Shown piece by piece: positions 8,044 to 15,660 of a stretch of 15,841 bases of DNA (the stretch's first letter is position 1; the number at the start of each line of letters is the position of its first letter). Made by a program: the position numbers and the translations under genes. The notes beneath the pieces are model-generated. The model was not told the DNA's origin, did no database searches, and saw nothing but the letters and a program-made list of their open reading frames with translations. The stretch covers positions 10,606 through 26,446 of the forward strand of contig DIKJ01000045.1 of NCBI GenBank assembly GCA_002424525.1. Reading direction: 5' to 3'. The stretch is from Bacteroidales bacterium UBA5621. Its GTDB lineage: Bacteria > Bacteroidota > Bacteroidia > Bacteroidales > VadinHA17.

Positions 8044-8059
8044 GGTGTTATAATACACC
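8044..8059 (-). terminator. Weak hairpin downstream of the araC-like gene
   Basis: GGTGT and ACACC flank a six-base AT loop 14 bases past the stop of the minus-strand regulator. On the minus strand it is followed by an AT-rich stretch but not a clean T run. It is the only hairpin at the right place for a terminator, and the call is weak. Confidence 0.22.
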
Positions 8060-8072
8060 AGAAAATGGTAAC

Positions 8073-8951
8073 TTAACCTTTCTTCTTTATACGATACTCG
8101 ATTGGAGGCAGACCCATTTCTTTTCTGAAAACACGTGAAAAGTAAAATTGGTCTTCGAAGTCCAGGCGGATGGAAATTTCTTTTATATGCATATCAGTTA
8201 GGTCTAACATCTGACATGCTTTCTGGATCTTAAGTTTGTTAAAATATTGAATGGGCGTCCTGGAAGTTCTTTTTTTAAATAACAGGGAATAGTGAGATAC
8301 TGAGAGTCCACAATGGTCAGCAAGATCGGAAAGAGTAATCTTTTTGTCAATATGCTGATGCATATATAGTATACTTTTTTCGATAAAATCAGTTTGTGTA
8401 ATTGGTGTTAGCCTTTTGAACTGTGGAATATAATTGAATGTACCCAACAGGTACCAGAGGGATAGCGAAGAATATTCAAGGTTCTCTTTGCTGAAACCCA
8501 TTGATAGGTTGCTATAAATTTCTTCGAAGAGCTTTACTCTCCTGTCATTTTCTGTATTTCCATCAGGCTCAATATTGATTACCGAGAAATCCTTTTGCAA
8601 TAAATTTTCAGCGCTAGTACCGGTAAAATGTAGCCAGTGAATTGTCCATGGGACTGAATTGTCAGCTCCGTATTTATGAGGTATGTGGGCAGGGATAATG
8701 AAAAACTGGTCTTTCTGGACTTTTTTACGTTTATTGTTTACTTCAACCCAACCTACTCCGTCGATGCAATAAATAAGTATATTTTGCTCAGAGCCTGACG
8801 ACCGCTCACGGTAATGATACTGCGCATTCGGATAGAATCCGATATCAGTGATAAATAATAATTTGGTCAGTGACCAGGCTTGTAATTCATCTTGTATTAA
8901 TTTTGGTAATACAATGGCTCTCTGGCCTTTAAATCCTTCTTTTTTGAACAT
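8073..8951 (-). CDS. AraC-family transcriptional regulator with N-terminal cupin sensor domain
   Basis: The 292-residue protein has a cupin-type ligand-binding region (about 25-115, with the IIPAHIPHKYG segment typical of the AraC arm and barrel). A C-terminal pair of helix-turn-helix motifs lies at about 190-290: the first around LSDLADHCGLSVSHYSLLFK, the second around EISIRLDFEDQFYFSRVFR, closing with MGLPPIEYR. Members usually bind a small molecule, often a sugar, and activate a neighbouring operon by binding direct repeats. It is transcribed divergently from the susC/susD-like pair across a 389-base spacer full of symmetric sites, so that pair is the most likely target. The lipoate ligase gene lies 217 bases downstream on the same strand. 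The start at 8951 gives the MFKKEGFKG N-terminus with no signal peptide; the protein should be cytoplasmic. The ligand is unknown. Confidence 0.9.
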   Translation of the reverse strand: MFKKEGFKGQRAIVLPKLIQDELQAWSLTKLLFITDIGFYPNAQYHYRERSSGSEQNILIYCIDGVGWVEVNNKRKKVQKDQFFIIPAHIPHKYGADNSVPWTIHWLHFTGTSAENLLQKDFSVINIEPDGNTENDRRVKLFEEIYSNLSMGFSKENLEYSSLSLWYLLGTFNYIPQFKRLTPITQTDFIEKSILYMHQHIDKKITLSDLADHCGLSVSHYSLLFKKRTSRTPIQYFNKLKIQKACQMLDLTDMHIKEISIRLDFEDQFYFSRVFRKEMGLPPIEYRIKKKG

Positions 8952-9035
8952 TACAAAAGCTGATTATATTAATATAATAATATAAAAGTACATAAATATA
9001 AATATTTTGTCCATTATTTTAACCTCTTATTTAAT

Positions 9036-9053
9036 TAACTTTGGTTAAAGTTA
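9036..9053. repeat. Palindrome TAACTTT-GGTT-AAAGTTA, possible operator
   Basis: The 7-base arms TAACTTT and AAAGTTA are exact reverse complements around GGTT. The site lies about 85 bases upstream of the regulator's start codon and about 290 bases upstream of the susC-like gene, so autoregulation of the regulator gene is a reasonable guess. The region is AT-rich, so chance symmetry cannot be excluded. Confidence 0.35.
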
Positions 9054-9140
9054 CATCATGTAATTACAGGATTACAACATTTAAATACATAATTAGCTTT
9101 TATTCATTATAAATGGGTACATAAAATTTGCATAGTCAGT

Positions 9141-9170
9141 TTGGTTAGGGTGTTTGGGTTAATTAGGGTG
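9141..9170 (+). repeat. Imperfect 12-bp direct repeat, period 18, candidate AraC-type site
   Basis: TTGGTTAGGGTG (9141-9152) and TTAATTAGGGTG (9159-9170) agree at 10 of 12 positions, including the exact octamer TTAGGGTG, with starts 18 bases apart. AraC-family proteins usually bind direct repeats on one face of the helix, typically about two turns apart. The repeat lies upstream of the susC-like promoter and just upstream of the strong inverted repeat. Confidence 0.42.
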
Positions 9171-9177
9171 ATTAGTT

Positions 9178-9213
9178 TGTGTGAAGTGTAAATTTTTTTT
9201 TGCACTTCACACA
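9178..9213. repeat. Strong inverted repeat upstream of the susC-like gene (operator or RNA hairpin)
   Basis: TGTGTGAAGTG (9178-9188) and CACTTCACACA (9203-9213) are perfect 11-base reverse complements. As RNA the stem extends inward by one G-U pair and three A-U pairs to 15 pairs with a six-U loop. The right arm ends 27 bases before the TAnnTTT element at 9241, which puts the repeat near -35 to -75 of the inferred start site. That favours an activator operator over a leader hairpin. No T run follows on either strand, so it is not a standard terminator. Confidence 0.55.
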
Positions 9214-9240
9214 TTCGTGAATTTAATTTGATGTCAGGTA

Positions 9241-9248
9241 TATATTTT
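9241..9248 (+). promoter_or_regulatory. Candidate -7 element of the susC-like promoter
   Basis: TATATTTT matches seven of eight positions of the Bacteroidota -7 consensus TAnnTTTG. No TTTG -33 element stands at the usual distance of about 20 bases upstream; the nearest TTTG (9227-9230) is too close. A missing -33 box would fit a promoter that needs an activator. The AT-rich setting makes such matches common. Confidence 0.33.
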
Positions 9249-9340
9249 ACTAATAAAAAAGAAGCGTAAGAAATCAAATTTATGGTAAGTCATTAAAAAT
9301 TTAATATCAACTATTTAATAACCTAAACAAAACCTCATCT

Positions 9341-12300
9341 ATGAAAAGAAATCTTAAAGTTTTCCTGCTACTTGTGTTTTTTATAACAGGTACCTCCGGG
9401 ATCTTTGCACAGAGAACTGTAACCGGAAAGGTGATTGACACTGGTAGACAACCGGTTGCCGATGCAAATGTTGTTGTAAAAGGAACCTCCATCGGAACGA
9501 TTACTGATGCTGATGGGATGTACACGATTAATGTACCTTCATCCACCAGTATAATCGTTTTTTCTTTTATCGGGTATGTTACCAAGGAAGTTGGAGCTGG
9601 TAATAATGCTGTTATTAATGTGACTCTCGAGAGCGAAACCGAGGTGCTTGGAGAGGTAGTTGTTGTCGGTTATGGCACTCAGTTAAAGAAAGAACTGTCC
9701 GGATCTGTTGTCTCAGTAAAAGCTGCTGATGCTATAAGAAGTATTCCTGCTGTCACTATGGACCAGGCTCTTCTGGGACATGCCTCGGGTGTTCAGGTAA
9801 TTCAAAATGCAATTCCCGGATCCATGGGAACTGTCCGGATCAGGGGGGTTAGCACTACCGGTAATAACGATCCATTATGGATTATTGACGGTGTTCCAGG
9901 ATCACCCGGTAATTTAAATCCAGGTGATATTGAATCTATAGATGTTCTAAAGGATGCCTCAGCTGCTGCTATTTATGGTTCAAGAGCCGCCAATGGGGTG
10001 ATCATCGTGACCTCCAAACGCGGTATATCGGGGAAACCCAAAGTACAATTCGACACATACTATGGTTTTCAGCATGTCTGGAAAAAAATGGATATGTGCA
10101 ACTCGGCTGAATTCGCAACACTGGCAAACCGCGCTTATATCAATTCGAATTTGACTCCTAATCCTGCCTGGGCTGACCCGAGTTCTCTGCCTGACTATGA
10201 CTGGCAAGATGCTGTAACTCGAAACGGCGCCATTCAGAACTACAACCTCAACATTTCAGGTGGTACTGACAAAATAAGATCTGCACTTATTCTTAATTAT
10301 AACAGCACGCAAGGTCCGATCATCGTTTCAAATAACCAAAGATATTCAGTCCGTTTAAATACTGATTATGAAGTCAGTAAAAGGCTGAAATTCGGTACCA
10401 ACCTATTTTTCTCAAGTTCATCAACACGTGGGATTCCAATAAATGATGGCTCCACTGGTATTTTAAACCAAGCAATTCAGATGTGGCCCGACCAACCCGT
10501 TTATAGTCCTGATGGCTCCTATAATATACTTTTGACGTCCGCAAACGGATTGTATTATCCCCGTAATTTTGCAAATCCCGTCGCAAGAGTAAATCTTTAT
10601 AAGTATCAAAGTTTTGGACAGGGTTTTACGGGGCAATTTTTTGGTGAATTAGAGCTTATAAAAGGTTTGAAGTTTAAATCAATCATTGGTATAAACTATG
10701 GAAACGGTAATGGAAGAAACTTTACCCCGTTTTATCAGACTACTCCGGCAAATATTCTAAATACAACACAAAGTTCATTATCATGGAGTATGAGCACCGG
10801 GAAAACTTATACGACAATTAATACCCTTACCTATTCGAACATCTTTGGGAAACACAATATTACTGCCCTGGTTGGAACAGAAGCTATAAGTGGAGACGGT
10901 TATTTCTTGAACACTTCCGCACAGAATACACCAAACAATCTGGAAGTGCCAAGCGCAGCCCAAACCAAGATTGGTGACGGTAATGGCTATGAATTTGCTT
11001 ACCTATCTTATTTTGGAAGGGTGAATTATATTTACAACGATAAGTACATCTTGCAGGTTAACCTCAGGGCAGATGGTACATATAAACTAGATCCGTCCTT
11101 ACGTTGGGGTTATTTCCCGTCGGCATCGATTGCCTGGAGAATTTCGGAAGAGAATTTCATGAAATCCATTCCGTTCATTAACGATCTGAAAATCAGAGGG
11201 AGTTATGGCGCCTCTGGAAATCAAAATAGCATAGGTTATGGCCGGGGTCTTGAGAGCGCGACCAATTACCCATTTTTATCTTTATATGGCTCACCTTACG
11301 GAGGCGCTTATACATTAGGGACCAGTCAGGGTTCGGTATCAACGATGGTGCAAACAGCCATTGCAACCTCAGTGCAATGGGAGACCCAGAAAATGACCGA
11401 TATAGGGATAGATGCCGCCTTACTTAATAACTCAATAAAAATTACTGCCGATTACTATAGTAAAGTTACCGATGGTTTGCTTCTCGCGGTTCCTGTACCT
11501 GCTACTTTTGGAGCACCGGCACCACAAAGCTATAATTCTATATATAGTGGTTTTTCCCTTACTCAAAATGCAGGGAAAGTAAAAAATGATGGCCTTGAAT
11601 TTTCCATTGAATATAATAGTAAAGTGGGGAATTTTAATTACAATATAGGAGCCAACATCACTACGGTAAAAAATACAGTGATATCGCTGGGAGCAGGTCA
11701 ACCAATTGATCAGCAAATGTATCTCACAATGCAATTGTTTGGGAATACCTATACTCAGGAAGGCCATTCAATTGGCGAATTTTATGGCTATGTTACCGAT
11801 GGCATATTCCAAAATCAGGCAGAGATCACCAGTTCACCAACCCAGGCCGGAGTCGTTCCGGGTGACCGGAAGTATAAAGATGTAAGTGGACCCGACGGAG
11901 TTCCTGATGGTAAAATTGATGCCAACGACCGTACTTTCCTTGGTTCTCCGATACCGAAATTTTTCTATGGGTTTAATCTGGGCGCTTCCTACAAAGGTTT
12001 CGATTTTTCAATGATGCTCCAGGGACAATACGGTAATAAGATTTTTAATGAATTGAAAGGGCAGATATATGTTCTGCATAATTTTAACGGGATTGGTGTG
12101 GGTAATGTTGCAAAAGAAATGTTGCTTAGCTGGAATGGTGAAGGCACAAGTAATACATTACCACGTATAGCTTACAATCCCAATGGCGACAATTATAAGG
12201 GTTCCGATTTCTATGTTGAGGACGGGAGTTACTTACGTTGCCGCACATTAAATCTCGGTTATACCTTGCCTTCGTCCCTAGTCAATCGTGCTAATATTGG

Positions 12301-12463
12301 CGGCGTACGCATTTATTTAAACACACAAAACCTTTTCACTATTACAAAATATTCCGGATTTGATCCTGAAATCAACAATGCAAATCCATTGACGTCCGGA
12401 GTGGATTGGGGTCAGTATCCTGTTTCCAGATCATATACCCTGGGTCTTAATTTACAGTTTTAA
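9341..12463 (+). CDS. SusC-like TonB-dependent outer membrane receptor
   Basis: The 1040-residue protein begins with a signal peptide ending at about Ala23 (GIFAQ). A carboxypeptidase-regulatory-like beta domain follows (about 26-105), then the EVVVVGYG segment (to 112) where the TonB box lies, a plug domain (about 115-230) with VRIRGVSTTG and GSRAANGVIIVTSKRG, and a 22-strand-type barrel ending in Phe, the usual signal for outer-membrane assembly. Family members import oligosaccharides or peptides using energy from TonB-ExbBD, with SusD as the lid. The length is typical of the SusC/RagA family. The susD-like gene follows after about 20 bases, and the divergent AraC-type gene is the probable regulator. 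No N-terminal signalling extension for an anti-sigma factor is seen, which agrees with AraC control. The ligand cannot be told from sequence. The start is well supported by the signal peptide. Confidence 0.96.
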   Translation: MKRNLKVFLLLVFFITGTSGIFAQRTVTGKVIDTGRQPVADANVVVKGTSIGTITDADGMYTINVPSSTSIIVFSFIGYVTKEVGAGNNAVINVTLESETEVLGEVVVVGYGTQLKKELSGSVVSVKAADAIRSIPAVTMDQALLGHASGVQVIQNAIPGSMGTVRIRGVSTTGNNDPLWIIDGVPGSPGNLNPGDIESIDVLKDASAAAIYGSRAANGVIIVTSKRGISGKPKVQFDTYYGFQHVWKKMDMCNSAEFATLANRAYINSNLTPNPAWADPSSLPDYDWQDAVTRNGAIQNYNLNISGGTDKIRSALILNYNSTQGPIIVSNNQRYSVRLNTDYEVSKRLKFGTNLFFSSSSTRGIPINDGSTGILNQAIQMWPDQPVYSPDGSYNILLTSANGLYYPRNFANPVARVNLYKYQSFGQGFTGQFFGELELIKGLKFKSIIGINYGNGNGRNFTPFYQTTPANILNTTQSSLSWSMSTGKTYTTINTLTYSNIFGKHNITALVGTEAISGDGYFLNTSAQNTPNNLEVPSAAQTKIGDGNGYEFAYLSYFGRVNYIYNDKYILQVNLRADGTYKLDPSLRWGYFPSASIAWRISEENFMKSIPFINDLKIRGSYGASGNQNSIGYGRGLESATNYPFLSLYGSPYGGAYTLGTSQGSVSTMVQTAIATSVQWETQKMTDIGIDAALLNNSIKITADYYSKVTDGLLLAVPVPATFGAPAPQSYNSIYSGFSLTQNAGKVKNDGLEFSIEYNSKVGNFNYNIGANITTVKNTVISLGAGQPIDQQMYLTMQLFGNTYTQEGHSIGEFYGYVTDGIFQNQAEITSSPTQAGVVPGDRKYKDVSGPDGVPDGKIDANDRTFLGSPIPKFFYGFNLGASYKGFDFSMMLQGQYGNKIFNELKGQIYVLHNFNGIGVGNVAKEMLLSWNGEGTSNTLPRIAYNPNGDNYKGSDFYVEDGSYLRCRTLNLGYTLPSSLVNRANIGGVRIYLNTQNLFTITKYSGFDPEINNANPLTSGVDWGQYPVSRSYTLGLNLQF

Positions 12464-12483
12464 CCATTTAAAATATGTTAGTT

Positions 12484-13938
12484 ATGAAAAAATATAAAAT
12501 TTTTGCATTTATAAGCATTATTTGCGTTCTCACTGCCTGTTCAGAGAGCTTTTTAGATAAAGCGCCAATGGGTGATGTAAGTGATGCAGCATTCTGGAAA
12601 ACTTCAGCCGATCTGGAAAGTGCAGTCAATGGCATTTATTATGTTATAAGAGACAGGGATGCAAGAAACATAGCACAGTTTTGGCCATTCGCGGCAAATA
12701 TACCACTGAATGATATGCAGACAACATCATATGGAGATGTCGTCGACATGGCAAATATGAAATGGAATTCAACAAACCTTTGGCTTAATTGTATTTGGAA
12801 CGCTATGTATATGGGAGCCACAAGAGCAAATGTTGTAATTTCCAGGGGTTCAAAAATGGATAATATTGATGCTACGTTTAAAGATATAAAAATTGGTGAA
12901 GCCAAATTTCTCAGGGGCTTTTACTATTTGATGCTTGTCCGCGCATATGGCGATGTACCTCTTTTACTTGAAGAACAAACGGATGCAACAATACTTCCAA
13001 CGCGTACCCCTAAGGTTGATGTATTGGCACAAATTGTTAAGGATTTTACCGAAGCTGCTGCAGTATTACCCGCAAGTTGGAATGATGCAAATAAAGGTCG
13101 GGCTACAAAGGGTACTGCTATTGGTTACCTTGCGATTGCTAACCTGTATCAGGAGGATTGGGATGCTGCCATTACTAATAGCGAAGCAATTTTTGATCTG
13201 AACCAGTATTCGTTACTCACGAATCAGAAAGATCTCTACAAATGGGGTAATGAAAACACCAGCGAATCGCTATTTGAATGCCAATTCCGCGATGCTACAA
13301 CTGACGGCCATTTCATGGAGTATTTCCTTGAGCCTACAATTGCTACTGCTGCTATGGGTTGCGATCCTAACGGATGGGGTGTATTGTATCCGAGTAATCA
13401 GTTTCGTGCTGCTTTTGAACCAGGAGATAAACGACGCTGGCAAATTCTTTCAAAAGGCGAGACACTTGAACTTATAGGTGGCATTACGTTTACAATGGAC
13501 AGCACAAGTGCGACACCCAATGGACTGGCATGTGCGAAATATTGGGTTGGACGACTTCCTTCAAATAATAGTCCGGACCAGAATATTATTTTACTTAAAT
13601 TTTCTGAAGTGATTATGAATTATGCCGAAGCGCTGGCTAATAAATCCCGTTTCGCGGATGCATACGCACAGATTAACAGAATCAGGAATCGTTCCGGTTT
13701 ACCTAACAAGGCAACTATAAATGAAATTGAGGCCTGTATCCAAGACATTAATAAAGAAAGAAGGATTGAAAATTTCTGGGATGAGAACGGATGGTTTGAT
13801 CTGACACGAACGAAACAAGCAAAAAAGTTTCTGCTAGATACATATGGTATAACCATGCCCGATCAAAATTATCTGTATCCTATACCTCAAACTGAACTGA
13901 ACTTAAATCCGAATTTGACACAAAATCTGGGTTATTAG
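12484..13938 (+). CDS. SusD/RagB-like nutrient-binding outer membrane lipoprotein
   Basis: The product is a surface lipoprotein. Its signal peptide ends in VLTAC, with the acylated Cys19 followed by SESFLDKAP, the usual start of SusD proteins. The body carries the family's helical repeats: KFLRGFYYLMLVRAYGDVPL in the N-terminal half, and toward the C-terminus RIRNRSGLP, ENFWDENGWFDLTRT and YPIPQTELNLNPNLTQN, the standard RagB/SusD ending. It binds the ligand and closes over the SusC barrel. I start it at the ATG at 12484 because MKKYKIFAF gives a canonical lipoprotein leader; an in-frame ATG at 12475 would add three residues (487 in all). It follows the susC-like stop closely and must be co-transcribed. 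No glycosidase gene follows within the window, so the substrate is open. Confidence 0.95.
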   Translation: MKKYKIFAFISIICVLTACSESFLDKAPMGDVSDAAFWKTSADLESAVNGIYYVIRDRDARNIAQFWPFAANIPLNDMQTTSYGDVVDMANMKWNSTNLWLNCIWNAMYMGATRANVVISRGSKMDNIDATFKDIKIGEAKFLRGFYYLMLVRAYGDVPLLLEEQTDATILPTRTPKVDVLAQIVKDFTEAAAVLPASWNDANKGRATKGTAIGYLAIANLYQEDWDAAITNSEAIFDLNQYSLLTNQKDLYKWGNENTSESLFECQFRDATTDGHFMEYFLEPTIATAAMGCDPNGWGVLYPSNQFRAAFEPGDKRRWQILSKGETLELIGGITFTMDSTSATPNGLACAKYWVGRLPSNNSPDQNIILLKFSEVIMNYAEALANKSRFADAYAQINRIRNRSGLPNKATINEIEACIQDINKERRIENFWDENGWFDLTRTKQAKKFLLDTYGITMPDQNYLYPIPQTELNLNPNLTQNLGY

Positions 13939-14142
13939 ACAGTTTTAGAGCATTTTATGTTTTGGATTATTTTAATTAATAACGCATTTCTGGAAAGGAC
14001 AAACTAAAATTGAGATTAATAAAATACCCTTCGGTTTACCTGGACAGGTAAATAGAAAAGAATAATGCAATTTAAATAAGATAATCAGAAGAAAAATACA
14101 TTTTTAAAAGACATAATTTAATTGATATGTAACTAAAAAATC
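13939..14142 (+). other. AT-rich intergenic spacer with a short perfect hairpin
   Basis: This 204-base spacer holds no gene I can support. TTTACCT (14035-14041) and AGGTAAA (14046-14052) form a perfect 7-base stem around GGAC. It lacks a following T run, so it is either a weak 3' end signal of the susD-like transcript or a site upstream of the next gene. A TAnnTTTt match at 14097-14104 is a weak promoter candidate for the next gene. Confidence 0.35.
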
Positions 14143-15147
14143 ATGAAAATGAAACATAAATTTTGGATTTTTTCATTAATAGGAACAATTATAATCCTTT
14201 TCAGTTCTTGCAAGAAGGATGAAATTGTACCCGTGAAACAATTTCCAGTGCTAACCACATCTACCGTAACAAATGTTACTAAAACCGCTGCGACCGCTGG
14301 CGGTAAAATTTATGAAACTGGTTACACAGAGATTACTGCAAGTGGTGTCGTATGGGATACCGCCCACGATCCCACTGTAGAAACACACCTGGGAATTTCC
14401 ACTGATGGCGCTAAAGATGTAGGCGAATTTACAAGTAACCTTACAGGTTTACATGCGGCAACTGCCTATTACGTACGAGCATATGCCACAAATAGTGTGG
14501 GTACGGCTTATGGCAGTGAAAAGGGCTTTCTTACGGAAGCTGAACCTATTACCGTAACCGATGCAGATGGTAATGTATACCACGGAGTTACCATTGGCGC
14601 ACAGGTTTGGACGGTCGAAAATCTGAGAACCACAAAATATAATGATGGCACAAATATAGAATTGGTTACAGATGCTACATGGGATGTTTTAACAACCGGT
14701 GCCTACTGCTGGTATAACAACGACATAAGTAATAAAGACACTTATGGGGCAATTTACAACTGGTTTGCTGTGGAAACAGGTAAACTGGCTCCCGCAGGAT
14801 GGCATGTACCCACCAAAGCAGAGTGGCAGGTGCTGGCTGATAATTTAGGGGGGGGCGCTGTTGCCGGAGGAAAATTAAAAGAAACTGGTGCCACTCATTG
14901 GAACAGCCCTAATACCGATGCAACAAACGAAACAGGCTTTACCGGCCTTCCGGGTGGATTTCGCTACCCTGGTGGAATTGGTGCAGCTCTTGGGGATAAC
15001 GCCTTGTTTCAAACTGCTACAGAGGAGCAAACCAATCCTGATGCCTGGGTTTATTACGCTATATTATGGAAAGATAAAGCTTCACTGGACTTACCTTATT
15101 GGACTAAAAATGCAGGATGTTCTGTTCGCCTGGTGAAGGATAATTGA
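14143..15147 (+). CDS. FISUMP-domain surface lipoprotein
   Basis: The 334-residue product has a lipoprotein signal peptide ending LFSSC, with acylated Cys23 followed by KKDE, a charged stretch of the kind linked to surface export in Bacteroidota. Residues about 36-131 look like a fibronectin type III-like or Ig-like domain (the YYVRAYATNSVGTAYG segment is typical). Residues about 140-331 match the Fibrobacter succinogenes major paralogous domain: DADGNVY, IGAQVWTVENLRTTKYNDG, GAYCWYNND, YGAIYNWFAV, APAGWHVPTKAEW, GGKLKETG, THWNSPNT and a final SVRLVKD. The domain's role is not settled; it is often found in secreted or surface proteins. The gene stands 204 bases after the susD-like gene, so it may be a third, surface-binding member of the locus or an independent gene. 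An eight-G run (14848-14855) lies in the coding region. Confidence 0.88.
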   Translation: MKMKHKFWIFSLIGTIIILFSSCKKDEIVPVKQFPVLTTSTVTNVTKTAATAGGKIYETGYTEITASGVVWDTAHDPTVETHLGISTDGAKDVGEFTSNLTGLHAATAYYVRAYATNSVGTAYGSEKGFLTEAEPITVTDADGNVYHGVTIGAQVWTVENLRTTKYNDGTNIELVTDATWDVLTTGAYCWYNNDISNKDTYGAIYNWFAVETGKLAPAGWHVPTKAEWQVLADNLGGGAVAGGKLKETGATHWNSPNTDATNETGFTGLPGGFRYPGGIGAALGDNALFQTATEEQTNPDAWVYYAILWKDKASLDLPYWTKNAGCSVRLVKDN

Positions 15148-15200
15148 CCTCAAATTCCGGGTTATTGAGAGGTGCTGAGACACTTAATTTTCTATCCCAT

Positions 15201-15264
15201 AAAGCCTCACGGTAGTAGAAATTCACTTTACAGGTAGATTTTTATTCGTGAGGCTTTGGTTTTT
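15201..15264 (+). terminator. Long-stem hairpin terminator after the FISUMP gene
   Basis: AAAGCCTCACG (15201-15211) and CGTGAGGCTTT (15247-15257) are perfect 11-base reverse complements, followed by GG and five T (15260-15264). A second stem inside the loop (TAGAAAT 15216-15222 with ATTTTTA 15238-15244, one G-U pair) makes a compact fold. It starts 53 bases after the FISUMP stop. The T run and position favour an intrinsic terminator; the 35-base loop is longer than usual. Confidence 0.6.
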
Positions 15265-15390
15265 AAGCCTGTCTCGACAGTCAGGAAGATTTATCCTATG
15301 TGAGTAGGTTAAAATTTAGTTGATCCTTATCAACTATTAACAACCTGAATGTTAATAACATATGTTCACTTAAGTATTATTTTTTGTTTA

Positions 15391-15416
15391 GGTTTTGATT
15401 AAATTTGGTCAAAACC
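15391..15416 (+). repeat. Inverted repeat directly before the transposase start codon
   Basis: GGTTTTGA (15391-15398) and TCAAAACC (15409-15416) are exact reverse complements, and the second arm touches the ATG at 15417. In a transcript reading in from outside, this stem would cover the ribosome-binding region. Such sequestering hairpins are known to protect several insertion sequences from activation by outside transcription. Confidence 0.45.
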
Positions 15417-15569
15417 ATGTTACAGAAATTACAGGTACAACCACAGCTAGAGATGTTCAAGACTGTACTTGCCAGTTTCATAAACCCTCAGCATGAACTA
15501 TGTTTATTGGATAAAGAGATTGACTGGGTGCATGTCTGGCAGGATGAGAAGAATAAGTTGAATTTCTGA
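15417..15569 (+). pseudogene. Truncated transposase, N-terminal 50 residues
   Basis: The frame from ATG 15417 to TGA 15569 encodes 50 residues starting MLQKLQVQPQLEMFKTVLAS. The following FINPQHELCLLDKEIDW matches the N-terminus of IS5-type DDE transposases common in Bacteroidota, where an ELxxLAxxIDW segment precedes the body of the enzyme. Beyond Trp37 the sequence (VHVWQDEKNKLNF) no longer resembles the family, and the frame stops. A full enzyme would be several hundred residues, so this is a dead remnant with no DDE catalytic residues. Either the rest was deleted or a new junction lies near 15528. It separates the two lipoprotein genes and may mark a past rearrangement. Confidence 0.65.
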
Positions 15570-15660
15570 AAATATAAAACTGAAATAAAGATGGTTTCAA
15601 TTTAAAAATAGTGAGAGTTCACCTCTGATAGTAATTTTAAGGACAATTAAAACAATAATC

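Larger units (their letters stand above)
8952..9340. promoter_or_regulatory. Divergent intergenic control region between the araC-like and susC-like genes
   Basis: This 389-base stretch holds no supported gene. It must contain both promoters. The half next to the regulator (8952-9010) is almost pure A/T. The half next to the susC-like gene carries a palindrome, a direct repeat and a strong inverted repeat, listed separately. The octamer TTTGGTTA occurs twice, at 9040-9047 and 9140-9147. An untranslated leader of about 85 bases before the susC-like ATG is inferred from the promoter-like element at 9241. Confidence 0.6.
15267..15569 (+). mobile_element. Degraded 5' end of an IS5-type insertion sequence
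   Basis: The evidence is the N-terminal transposase fragment at 15417-15569 and the sequence upstream of it. GCCTGTCTCGACAG at 15267-15280 resembles the GNCTGTCTC-type ends of many insertion sequences and may be the left end, which is an inference. Between it and the fragment lie three hairpins: 15317-15336 (8-base arms), 15335-15357 (7-base arms) and 15391-15416 (8-base arms). No right end and no catalytic part of a transposase is present. Confidence 0.5.

Noticed and set aside
9178..9213. The strong inverted repeat as an intrinsic terminator.
   Set aside because: No T tract follows the stem on either strand, and it is upstream of both start codons in a divergent spacer.
11432..11767. Minus-strand open frame (111 codons) inside the susC-like gene.
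   Set aside because: It is antisense to the receptor barrel and has no domain, leader or neighbouring operon to support it.
14035..14052. Perfect 7-base hairpin as a terminator of the susD-like gene.
   Set aside because: It lacks a T run and lies about 100 bases past the stop, so it is recorded only as a feature of the spacer.
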